This document shows, one piece after another, positions 1 to 5,613 of a stretch of DNA of 7,882 bases (positions are counted from its first letter, which is position 1; every line of letters starts with the position of its first letter). The notes under the pieces are model-generated. The model ran no database searches. It saw only the letters and a program-made list of their open reading frames with translations, and was not told where the DNA came from. Source of the DNA: Candidatus Poribacteria bacterium. Its GTDB lineage: Bacteria; Poribacteria; WGA-4E; WGA-3G. The stretch is taken from assembly GCA_009845505.1 (NCBI GenBank), contig VXZL01000630.1:1-7882 (forward strand), given 5' to 3'. A program made the position numbers and the translations under genes.

Positions 1-222
1 TTGCGGTGTTGTCCGTACCAATTCAATCTCTCGTTGTGCGCCTACGCCTTCACGCACGGCAGTTCTGGCATGCCGATTGCTGGGCGAAACTGGTGCTGCC
101 TCTGCATTGCTGGACGAACCGATGTAGGTGAAAGACCAAAAGGGATCTGTTCCGAGAAAAAAGAGAAGGGAAAAAAATACAAAACAGGTAATTATGCAAC
201 GTTTTATCGGGCGAACTTGCAT
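1..222 (-). CDS. Exported or membrane-anchored protein, N-terminal part only
   Basis: An open frame of 74 codons starts at ATG 222-220 and leaves the window at base 1 without a stop, so only the N-terminus is seen. It begins MQVRPIKRC, a basic stretch, followed by a strongly hydrophobic segment at about residues 9-24 (IITCFVFFSLLFFLG). Next comes a Ser/Ala/Pro-rich linker with a possible signal peptidase site near AEA-AP (residues 40-44), and then a charged region ending REIELVRTTPQ. A GGAG Shine-Dalgarno stands 10 nt before the ATG. The preceding minus-strand gene (the lipoprotein) ends about 100 bp upstream, with a repeat cluster between, so it could belong to the same transcript. I do not recognise the family. 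The plus-strand frame over the same bases is its shadow. The signal or anchor sequence is visible; any function is unknown. Confidence 0.6.
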   Translation of the reverse strand, partial: MQVRPIKRCIITCFVFFSLLFFLGTDPFWSFTYIGSSSNAEAAPVSPSNRHARTAVREGVGAQREIELVRTTPQ

Positions 223-240
223 TAAAGAGTAACTCCAAAA

Positions 241-340
241 TAGCTCATCGCGGTCCGCGAAGAAGCGATTAGCAAACCGCGAATAGCAAAGAAGGAAAAA
301 CGTAAAGCGAATAGCGGTACGCGATTAGCGATTAGCAAGA
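241..340. repeat. Cluster of GCGATTAGC / GCGAATAGC short repeats
   Basis: The stretch is built from permutations of nine-base words: gcgattagc near 274 and twice around 321-336, gcgaatagc near 289 and at 307, plus a near-palindrome cgcggtccgcg around 249-259. The same words, including an exact 11-mer gcggtccgcga at 250-260, recur on the opposite strand in the kinase-regulator gap (3229-3239). The cluster overlaps the last codons of the lipoprotein gene, whose final residues Ala-Asn-Arg-stop (gct aat cgc taa) are themselves repeat words. It is probably a dispersed intergenic repeat family. I see no transposase and no T-tract that would make it a terminator. Confidence 0.7.
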
Positions 341-915
341 TGGTAAATCTCAATTTCTCGAATTTGAGCCATCGCGGGCTGCATGACACGATAATGTGGG
401 TAGTAGAAACCGGCAAGCGTTTTCCGCTGGTCAACAATTTTATCATCGGGTTCCGCGATCATCTTATTCACGATTACATCATCAACAGTTCGGGTAACAA
501 CAATCCGAATCATCCGCGTCTGAAAGTTCAATCTATCAAAAACGAATTCGGCTTGTGCGCGTTCGTCGCCAATATTACGTCGCTGAATAATCGTATCAAA
601 AGTCTCCCACTCTCCAGTTTCATCGTTTAAATATTGCATTTCAAACCGGAAAAGGTTCCCATTGTGAATAACGATCTTTCGCACGGGATGGATCTCAGCA
701 AACCGGATAACAAAGTTCCGCTCATTTTCCGCCGGAAGTGTGGCAAGCGTCTCAAGGTTCCCATCGTTCATACCCGGATGATTTGACTCCGTGCCGTAGG
801 CGGCTTGTGCAATATTTTGGCTGTATTGGGTCGATAACACCTGTGCCATTCTACAAGCACTGAAGTGTAAGCAGAAAAACAAAACAGTACCGAAAAGTGT
901 AATAGCGCGTTTCAT
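325..915 (-). CDS. Lipoprotein with discoidin-like (F5/8 type C) galactose-binding fold
   Basis: The 196-residue product starts MKRAITLFGTVLFFCLHFSAC: a basic n-region, a hydrophobic core and a lipobox-like FSA-C with Cys21 as the likely lipidated residue (Phe rather than Leu at -3). The mature part has the marks of an F5/8 type C (discoidin) jelly roll: a GMNDGNLETLATLP segment at about 48-61, a HPVRKIVIHNGN strand at 76-87, FRFEMQYLNDETGEWETF at 89-106, RMIRIVVTRT at 134-143 and a closing AQIREIEIYHL at 183-193. Such domains usually bind glycans or surfaces, so a cell-surface binding role is inferred. The start codon overlaps the stop of the upstream BMC-P gene by four bases (ATGA), and a strong SD sits inside that gene, implying translational coupling. 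The stop codon lies in the repeat cluster to the left. The lipoprotein call is fairly firm, the ligand is unknown, and its tie to a microcompartment is unexplained. Confidence 0.85.
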   Translation of the reverse strand: MKRAITLFGTVLFFCLHFSACRMAQVLSTQYSQNIAQAAYGTESNHPGMNDGNLETLATLPAENERNFVIRFAEIHPVRKIVIHNGNLFRFEMQYLNDETGEWETFDTIIQRRNIGDERAQAEFVFDRLNFQTRMIRIVVTRTVDDVIVNKMIAEPDDKIVDQRKTLAGFYYPHYRVMQPAMAQIREIEIYHLANR

Positions 916-1199
916 GCTTCCTCCTCCTGAAAAGTTATATCAAAATGGTCTACAATACCCATGACGAGCTCACGAATCGGTGCATCTTCAACACCGAAGA
1001 CCTCTTGTGCGACACCAGGACCTGCTCCTACAATCACGGTGTCCCCCTCACCCGCACCCACATAGTCAACAGCAATCGTTGGGGTGCGAACAAGTTGCGA
1101 TTTCAGACTCAGCGGTTGAATAAGCAGCAGCGTCCGATTTTGGTATGCAGGATGTTTAACGACAGAAACGGCTTTTCCGATTACTTTGGCAAGGTACAT
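912..1199 (-). CDS. Bacterial microcompartment pentamer (vertex) protein, EutN/CcmL family, second copy
   Basis: The 95-residue product has the size and pattern of BMC-P (Pfam EutN_CcmL) proteins, which form pentamers capping the vertices of proteinaceous microcompartment shells in the cytoplasm. Visible family marks are the start MYLAKVIGKAVSVVKHP, the strand TLLLIQPL (23-30), the signature AVDYVGAGEGDTV (43-55) with the pore-lining GAGxG, a second GAGPG turn (58-62) and the C-terminal strand VMGIVD (79-84). Its start lies 3 nt after the stop of the first BMC-P gene, and its stop overlaps the lipoprotein start, so the three genes form one operon. The leader is A-rich (ttgaaaa) with only a weak gggaa as SD. 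It differs clearly from its neighbour, so the pair is an old duplication. No hexameric BMC-H shell gene is in view. Confidence 0.93.
   Translation of the reverse strand: MYLAKVIGKAVSVVKHPAYQNRTLLLIQPLSLKSQLVRTPTIAVDYVGAGEGDTVIVGAGPGVAQEVFGVEDAPIRELVMGIVDHFDITFQEEEA
918..928 (-). promoter_or_regulatory. Strong ribosome binding site of the lipoprotein gene, inside the BMC-P2 tail
   Basis: On the minus strand the bases read AGGAGGAGGAA, 2 nt before the lipoprotein ATG at 915, so an AGGAGG core has a spacing of 4-7 nt. The same bases encode the Gln-Glu-Glu-Glu-Ala tail of the upstream vertex protein (CAG GAG GAG GAA GCA TGA). It is much the best Shine-Dalgarno of any gene here and confirms the start at 915. 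Confidence 0.85.
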
Positions 1200-1202
1200 T
1201 TT

Positions 1203-1505
1203 TCAATTTCCCACTTCTGAGCCTGTGTCTGCTTCATCAAGCAGAGAAAGCGAATCGACAATGCCAACGATGGCAACATCAACCGGCATCCGTTTTCCCG
1301 GTACAATGCCCATGGCATCACCGCCAGTAACGATGTAGACAATTTCATCCACACCTGCGTCGTGTAAGGTGTCAACTGCCACGAGCGGTTCAGAAATGGG
1401 CTTATATTTCTCGTCTAAAGGTTGTACAAGCAAGAGACGTGTGCCTTCCAAGCTCGGATCTTTTCGGGTCGCGACTACAGTGCCAATAACTTTTCCTAAA
1501 TCCAT
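1203..1505 (-). CDS. Bacterial microcompartment pentamer (vertex) protein, EutN/CcmL family, first copy
   Basis: This 100-residue BMC-P protein opens the operon. It shares the family frame with the next gene: MDLGKVIGTVVATRKDPSLEG at the N-terminus, TRLLLVQPLD (22-31), LVAVD (41-45) and AIVGIVDSL (78-86). The central signature is divergent: where its neighbour has VGAGEGDTV, this copy reads LHDAGVDEIV (47-56), so the usual GAGxG pore turn is changed. A Thr-Gly-Gly turn (60-62) follows in place of the common G-S/P-x-A-R segment, and there is an acidic tail after residue 88. It may be a specialised vertex paralogue that assembles into its own or mixed pentamers. The ATG at 1505 is preceded by an A-rich leader with an aagga about 12 nt away. 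Loci of the planctomycete-verrucomicrobial type are known to carry several BMC-P genes, which fits a tandem pair. The encapsulated pathway cannot be told from this window. Confidence 0.92.
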   Translation of the reverse strand: MDLGKVIGTVVATRKDPSLEGTRLLLVQPLDEKYKPISEPLVAVDTLHDAGVDEIVYIVTGGDAMGIVPGKRMPVDVAIVGIVDSLSLLDEADTGSEVGN

Positions 1506-1619
1506 TAGTTTTATTTTTCCTTGTTGTCCTTCAATTTATTTAGGGTTGTTGGTTATAAGTTAACATCAATTCGATTAAACACTTCGTCAGTGCTAAACGG
1601 ACAATCTGCACCCAGTTAC

Positions 1620-1635
1620 AACATAAATTGTGCCA
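1620..1635 (-). promoter_or_regulatory. Weak candidate sigma-54 (-24/-12) promoter before the BMC-P operon
   Basis: On the minus strand the bases read TGGCAC, five bases, then ATGTT; the sigma-54 consensus is TGGCAC-N5-TTGCW. The -24 half is perfect, and the -12 half keeps TG but has T for the conserved C. It lies about 115 nt upstream of the first BMC-P start and just downstream of a gene for a sigma-54 activator. The position is suggestive, the -12 deviation is a real weakness, and it lies inside the MITE-like element. Confidence 0.22.
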
Positions 1636-1662
1636 TAAACTTTTTAGTTTGTAGCGTGTCCT

Positions 1663-1683
1663 GCGCAAACTAACAGTTTGCGC
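1663..1683. repeat. Perfect palindrome, 9-bp stem with 3-nt loop
   Basis: gcgcaaact at 1663-1671 pairs with agtttgcgc at 1675-1683 around aac. An outer pair, gtagcg (1651-1656) and cgctac (1681-1686), offers an alternative fold that shares the right arm. No T-run follows on either strand, so it is a REP-like hairpin rather than a classical terminator, and it lies in the middle of the MITE-like element. Confidence 0.7.
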
Positions 1684-1726
1684 TACAAGTAGAACCTATT
1701 ATCGAACTCACGTTAACTTATAACCT

Positions 1727-3148
1727 TTAAACCAATTTATACTCAACAAGTTTCGTATGGAGTGTGTTTCGGTTAATACCGAGGATGTCTGCCGCCTTAC
1801 TTCGATTTCCGTTGGTGTGTTCCAGCACAATTTTAAAGAGGGGCTTCTCAAAGATAGCGCGGATCTCAGCGTAAAGTTCACCCGGCGGCGTTTCGGATTC
1901 CATGTGTTGTTCCACATACGCATGAAGCAACCCATAAATCTGTGCATCAAGGTTTCCTTGTTGCGCAGGACTCAGCGAACTCGGTTCATTCAGAATCGGG
2001 TCGAAATGCTCAGGCAGCAGCATCTGTCCAGCACACATCACCAATGCACGTTTGATAGCATTTTCCAATTCGCGAACGTTGCCGGGCCATTCATAAGCCG
2101 TGAGGAGTTTGACGACCTCTGTAGAGATGCGGATTTCCGGGAGCTGGTATTCCTCGACGAACCGGTGGGTAAACAGATCTATCAGTTCTGAGATGTCCTC
2201 TTTCCGTTCACGGAGCGGTGGTAGAGAGATCGGGATGACGTTGAGACGATAGTAAAGATCCTCCCTGAACGCCTTCTGCGCAATTGCGGCTTCAAGGCTG
2301 CGGTTGGTGGCGGCGATAATACGAACATCAATAGGGTGCGTTTCCATCCCACCCATCGGCTCTACTTCGCGCTCCTGTAGCACACGGAGCAGTTTCATTT
2401 GGACCTCAACCGGCAATTCTCCGATTTCATCGAGAAAGATAGTCCCGCCATCTGCCTGCTGAAATTTCCCTGTCCTTGCGGTGTGCGCATCGGTGTACGC
2501 CCCTTTGACGTGTCCAAAGAGTGTGCTCTCTATGAGACTCGACGGCATAGCACCACAATCGACGATGACGAAAGGATTGTGTGCCCGATGGCTGTTTTGG
2601 TGTATCAATTGGGCAACCAACTCCTTACCTGTCCCGCTTTCACCTAAAACAAGAACCGTTTCGTCGCTAACCGCAGCGCGCCCAATCTTAAGATATACCT
2701 CCTGCATCGCTGGACTCTGCCCGACCATTCTGCCTTGTCTATTGACATCAGGCAACACCGATGTTTTGACATCCTTCGTTTGGTTCGTAGCGGCGGCAGC
2801 GCGCGACACAAGATCCAGGAGCTGCCTCTGATCAATCGGTTTTGTCAGATACCCATACGCCCGTTGCTTCGCTGCATCAATGGCCGTCTGCGTCGTCCCG
2901 TGTGCGGTAATTACAACGATTGCGGCGGTGCTATTATATTTTTGGATTTCCTCGATTAATTCAAGTCCATTGACATCGCCTAACCAAATATCGAGCAGAA
3001 TAACATCAATATCGGCGCGCTTGACATGCGCCAAAGTTTCATTCCCATTTCGCGCTCTGAGGGTCTTGTATCCTGCTTTTTCAAGGGTGGCCGCGAGGAT
3101 GTGTCGAAGACTATCATCATCGTCAGCAATCAGCACTACATTTGACAT
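1727..3148 (-). CDS. NtrC-family sigma-54-dependent response regulator
   Basis: This is a full three-domain activator of about 473 residues (numbering below counts from an alternative ATG at 3160, four codons earlier). The receiver holds the acidic pocket DDDD (13-16), phospho-acceptor Asp57 in ILLDIW, Thr85 and Lys107 in LTKP. The AAA+ domain shows Walker A GESGTGKE (173-180), a GAFTGA-loop variant GAYTDA (220-225), Walker B TIFLDE (240-245), an arginine-finger region FREDLYYRLNV (298-308) and sensor II WPGNVRELEN (358-367). A Fis-type helix-turn-helix (NRSKAADILGINRNTLHTKL, about 452-471) ends the protein. Known members hydrolyse ATP to open sigma-54 RNA polymerase complexes after phosphorylation. 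Here the donor is most likely the kinase encoded just upstream. I prefer the start at 3148 because it gives MSNVVLIADDDD and carries the same start-region motif as the kinase and ribH; the ATG at 3160 is made by the repeat and has no SD. Confidence 0.93.
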   Translation of the reverse strand: MSNVVLIADDDDSLRHILAATLEKAGYKTLRARNGNETLAHVKRADIDVILLDIWLGDVNGLELIEEIQKYNSTAAIVVITAHGTTQTAIDAAKQRAYGYLTKPIDQRQLLDLVSRAAAATNQTKDVKTSVLPDVNRQGRMVGQSPAMQEVYLKIGRAAVSDETVLVLGESGTGKELVAQLIHQNSHRAHNPFVIVDCGAMPSSLIESTLFGHVKGAYTDAHTARTGKFQQADGGTIFLDEIGELPVEVQMKLLRVLQEREVEPMGGMETHPIDVRIIAATNRSLEAAIAQKAFREDLYYRLNVIPISLPPLRERKEDISELIDLFTHRFVEEYQLPEIRISTEVVKLLTAYEWPGNVRELENAIKRALVMCAGQMLLPEHFDPILNEPSSLSPAQQGNLDAQIYGLLHAYVEQHMESETPPGELYAEIRAIFEKPLFKIVLEHTNGNRSKAADILGINRNTLHTKLVEYKLV

Positions 3149-3161
3149 ACTTTTAACCATT
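3146..3161 (-). promoter_or_regulatory. Start-region motif AATNGTTAAAANNATG, regulator copy
   Basis: The minus strand reads AAT-G-GTTAAAA-GT-ATG, ending in the start codon of the response regulator. The same arrangement precedes the kinase (4820-4835) and ribH (6505-6520). There is no Shine-Dalgarno here, so the motif may itself mark the initiation region. It argues for 3148 over 3160 as the start. Confidence 0.5.
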
Positions 3162-3250
3162 CGCTATTCGCTATTAGTCGTTAGCAATTCGCAAAGATGC
3201 AAGCGTTACGGAACCTCCTCTTTGCGAATCGCGGACCGCTAACTGCTATT
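3158..3250. repeat. Second GCGAATAGC/GCGATTAGC-type repeat, with hairpin, between kinase and regulator
   Basis: The whole gap between the two-component genes consists of the same short words as the cluster at 241-340, in the opposite orientation: cgctattcgctatt near 3162, gttagc near 3180, tcgcggaccgc at 3229-3239 and gctattc near 3244. It folds: attcgcaaaga (3187-3197) pairs perfectly with tctttgcgaat (3219-3229), and after one mismatch two more pairs form. The repeat supplies the last three codons and the TAG stop of the kinase (Asn-Ser-Ser-stop) and reaches the first ATG of the regulator. A minus-strand AGAGGAGG (3214-3221) lies at the loop edge with no normal start after it. Confidence 0.7.
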
Positions 3251-4822
3251 CACTGGCAGCGACATAATGAACGCTGTGCCGACATCAAGGTTCGCATCAA
3301 CTTCAATACTCCCTTGGTGTTCGGCGAGAATCTTTTGGCTAATGTAAAGCCCAAGACCCGTCCCTTTTTGTTTTGTCGTATAAAATGGATCAAAAAGCAT
3401 TGGCACATCTTCGGACGAAATTCCGGGACCATCATCCTGAATTCGTACCCGGACGACCCCAGTTTCCTGCAGGTATTCTGTCTGAACCGTTAATGTCCCT
3501 TCTGTATCCATTGCCTCAATAGCATTGTAAAACAGGTTGAGGAGCACCTGTGTAATCCCATCTTCATTTATCTTGACCAGCGGGCAATTGCTGTCATATT
3601 GGGTGGCGATTGTGATTGCCCGATGTTCTAATTCGGGACGACAGATAGCGAGACTATTCTCAAGTAGGTGATGAATGTCCTTCTGTTTTGCGGCTTGCAT
3701 CGCCGGTTTACTGAAGGCGAGCAACTGCTCAATAAATCGGTTGAGTCTGTCCACCTCTTTGATAATGATTCCGGTGTATTCCTTAATCTCATTTTGAGAG
3801 AGCTGTATCTGATCGGAATACGTCTCGACTTGAGAATCCGATTCCACCGTATCCGCATGTTGAAGCAATTGGGTGCCAAGTCGGATACTCCCCAAAGGAT
3901 TTCGCACCTCGTGTGCGATGGTTCGGACCAATCTGCCAAGCGTTGCCATCCGTTCTGACTCGACGAGTGCGTCAATTGTTTGTTGAATCTTGACCCGTTG
4001 CGCGATGGTTGACGCAATAATCGTCAATAGTCGTCGGTCGTCCTCTGCTGAAAATTCATCCGATGCCTTGTCAATCGTTAATGTACCGATGACCTGCTCT
4101 TCTATAATAATCGGGATACACCAGAAGGCGATTATATCTTTCGACTCAACACTCTCCGGTTCAAAGAGTTTAACGTAGCTCCGCGGATTCCGAGTTTGCG
4201 GAACACCGATCGCTTTACCGGATTCAAGCACCTGTCGCTGAATGTCTTCTATCTGATTGTCAGTGCCGCGTTTCATCTCAGCGGGTGTAAGTCCTAAGAC
4301 GGTTTCCACCGAAGTAACGACCTTCCCATTCTCATAGAGATGCAAAGCCCCGCGGTATATACCAAGCCGTTTAGAGAGGATCTCAATGATGCGTTGAAAG
4401 AGACCTTTTAACTCAAGGTTCGCGTTCGCCGCTTGGCTCACCTCAAACAGCGTAGAGATGTCCCGGACCTGTTTCTCTAAATTCGCATTGACACTGTTAA
4501 TCTCCTCTATTTCGGCGGCACCGCTACGGCGTTGGGTCTGGAATTGACGAATGACACGGATAATACCGAAGACAAGAAACGGATAAAGGAGCGCGACAAT
4601 CGTGCTTTCAGTGTGCGTCGGATAGCGAAAAACATAAACCCAATTGGCTACCGTCGTAATGCCGAACAGGACGTTTTGTTCACGAGGTTGAGCATATATC
4701 ACAGCGAGAATCATCACGCCATAGTAGCAGTGGCTCACTGCGATATAATATTCCTGCATCTGAAACAGATGCGTACCAACATTGACGAGGAGGACAAGAA
4801 GCGCGAGAAAAAACGTTAGCAT
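3239..4822 (-). CDS. Membrane-bound sensor histidine kinase with GAF domain
   Basis: The 527-residue product begins with about four hydrophobic segments (roughly residues 1-15, 25-44, 51-66 and 74-91), giving a compact membrane sensor with little periplasmic sequence. A short coiled-coil-like linker (103-120) leads to a GAF-type domain (about 121-282). The HisKA domain carries the phospho-accepting His304 in AHEVRNPLGSI. The ATPase domain shows the N box NLFYNAIEAM (429-438), G1 DDGPGI (463-468), F box FDPFYTTK (477-484) and G2 GTGLGLYIS (487-495), all intact. This is the NtrB-like layout expected of a partner for the sigma-54 regulator encoded directly downstream. The signal sensed is unknown. 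ATG 4822 is the only start that keeps the first membrane helix; AAGG touches the ATG with no spacer, so a standard SD is absent. The C-terminus and stop are formed by repeat sequence. Confidence 0.93.
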   Translation of the reverse strand: MLTFFLALLVLLVNVGTHLFQMQEYYIAVSHCYYGVMILAVIYAQPREQNVLFGITTVANWVYVFRYPTHTESTIVALLYPFLVFGIIRVIRQFQTQRRSGAAEIEEINSVNANLEKQVRDISTLFEVSQAANANLELKGLFQRIIEILSKRLGIYRGALHLYENGKVVTSVETVLGLTPAEMKRGTDNQIEDIQRQVLESGKAIGVPQTRNPRSYVKLFEPESVESKDIIAFWCIPIIIEEQVIGTLTIDKASDEFSAEDDRRLLTIIASTIAQRVKIQQTIDALVESERMATLGRLVRTIAHEVRNPLGSIRLGTQLLQHADTVESDSQVETYSDQIQLSQNEIKEYTGIIIKEVDRLNRFIEQLLAFSKPAMQAAKQKDIHHLLENSLAICRPELEHRAITIATQYDSNCPLVKINEDGITQVLLNLFYNAIEAMDTEGTLTVQTEYLQETGVVRVRIQDDGPGISSEDVPMLFDPFYTTKQKGTGLGLYISQKILAEHQGSIEVDANLDVGTAFIMSLPVNSS

Positions 4823-4835
4823 CCTTTTAACGATT
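4820..4835 (-). promoter_or_regulatory. Start-region motif AATNGTTAAAANNATG, kinase copy
   Basis: The minus strand reads AAT-C-GTTAAAA-GG-ATG, ending in the kinase start codon. The AAT is the end of the candidate -10 box CATAAT, so promoter and start codon nearly coincide. See the matching copies at the regulator and at ribH. Confidence 0.5.
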
Positions 4836-4862
4836 ATGTCTGAGCGATGTTTCCGTTGTCAA
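4833..4862 (-). promoter_or_regulatory. Candidate sigma-70-type promoter of the kinase-regulator pair
   Basis: On the minus strand a perfect TTGACA (4862-4857) is followed after 18 bases by CATAAT (4838-4833), one base off TATAAT. Initiation about 7 nt downstream would fall only 3-4 nt before the kinase ATG, giving an almost leaderless message. That agrees with the absence of a spaced Shine-Dalgarno. Confidence 0.5.
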
Positions 4863-4876
4863 CACCGATCTAAAAT

Positions 4877-4916
4877 TGGTTAAAGCCCTGTTTTAGATTA
4901 TGAAAGGTTTTTTAAC
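4877..4916 (-). repeat. Upstream element shared with ribH, kinase copy
   Basis: The minus-strand core GTTANNAAACYTTTCATAA (4916-4898) and the distal TTAACCA (4883-4877) recur before ribH at 6601-6583 and 6566-6560. The core matches at 16 of 19 positions. Here the element lies 55-94 nt upstream of the kinase start, nearly the same offset as at ribH. It may be an operator, a distal promoter or a small dispersed repeat. Confidence 0.45.
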
Positions 4917-4929
4917 GGTTCAGACACGA

Positions 4930-5550
4930 TTACAAAGCTAAGAAATTATTGAGCATCTTTAACCCGACGCGTCCGCTCTTTTCGAGGTGGAACTGTGTTG
5001 CAATGAGATTATCGTGCGCAATCGCGCTACAGAACTCAAGCCCATACTTCGTTTTTCCAATAACAATGCCCTGTTTCTCCGGAATAGGGTAATAGGAATT
5101 AACAAAATAGAAGTGTGCAGGATTCGGAACGTCTTTAAAGATTGGGTGTGATGCCGTTTGGTAGACTTCGTTCCATCCGATCTGTGGTACCTTTAACATT
5201 TCGGTCCCCGAACCTGTCCGGGTCGTCGGATACTTTTTTACATATCCCGGTAGGAGATCGAGGCACTCGGCGTCCTCTTCTTCGCTGTGCTCAAAAAGAA
5301 TCTGGATACCGATACAGATACCGAGCATCGGCTTGCCAGTCCGATAAAAATCAACCAAGACCTCATCGAGTCCGCGCTTTTGCAGCGTCTCCATCGTGGC
5401 TTTTGCCGCGCCTACACCAGGGAAAATAACGCGTTCAGCGGCGGCTATCGTTTCAGCATCAAAGGTAATCCGATTTTCGTAACCGAGATGTGCCAATGCG
5501 CGCGCAACACTCGTTAGGTTACCGGCATCGTAATCTATGATTGCAACCAT
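4930..5550 (-). CDS. hisH: Imidazole glycerol phosphate synthase, glutaminase subunit HisH
   Basis: The 206-residue product is a class I glutamine amidotransferase of the HisH type. It releases ammonia from glutamine and channels it to HisF, which makes imidazole glycerol phosphate and AICAR in histidine synthesis. The start VAIIDYDAGNLTSVARAL is diagnostic of HisH. The oxyanion segment FPGVGAA (43-49) is present. The triad is Cys79 in LGICIGIQ, His188 in ATQFHLEKSG and Glu190. HFYFVNSYY (146-154) matches the family strand that usually reads YFVHSYY, with Asn151 in place of His. Length is normal (about 200). ATG 5550 gives the canonical N-terminus; its leader is A-rich (agaaaaaat) and lacks an SD. 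No hisF or other his gene is in the window, so the gene stands alone between repeat-rich gaps and probably has its own promoter. Confidence 0.96.
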   Translation of the reverse strand: MVAIIDYDAGNLTSVARALAHLGYENRITFDAETIAAAERVIFPGVGAAKATMETLQKRGLDEVLVDFYRTGKPMLGICIGIQILFEHSEEEDAECLDLLPGYVKKYPTTRTGSGTEMLKVPQIGWNEVYQTASHPIFKDVPNPAHFYFVNSYYPIPEKQGIVIGKTKYGLEFCSAIAHDNLIATQFHLEKSGRVGLKMLNNFLAL

Positions 5551-5613
5551 ATTTTTTCTGTATATAATCCGCGACTCAGACGGGGGTCCCTATAGTTCAT
5601 TCGTACTCGGATG

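Larger units (their letters stand above)
1551..1725. mobile_element. 175-bp MITE-like element with terminal inverted repeats
   Basis: The 14 bases at 1551-1564 (ggttataagttaac) are perfectly inverted at 1712-1725. With three mismatches the arms extend to 25 bases (1551-1575 and 1701-1725). The element encodes no protein and fills most of the 221-bp gap between the response regulator and the BMC-P genes. Its right arm starts one base after the regulator's stop codon. Inside it is a second palindrome at 1663-1683. No clear target-site duplication borders the arms; an octamer caatttat occurs on both sides (1532-1539 and 1733-1740), but not adjacent to them. It could be a non-autonomous transposable element or a regulatory inverted repeat; the length of the arms favours the former. 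Confidence 0.6.

Noticed and set aside
66..81. TGGCAT-N5-TTGCT, a good sigma-54 consensus match on the plus strand
   Set aside because: It lies inside the coding part of the exported protein and points towards sequence with no plus-strand gene. One such match is plausible by chance in this much DNA.
1757..2191. Plus-strand frame of 144 codons, and similar long plus-strand frames over the kinase, regulator and ribBA
   Set aside because: They are antisense to genes with intact catalytic motifs and show no family pattern or SD.
4870..4896. Rho-independent terminator after hisH (ctaaaa...ttttag)
   Set aside because: The stem has only six A/T-rich pairs around a 15-nt loop, with no T-run after it. 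No other gap has a convincing hairpin plus T-tract either.
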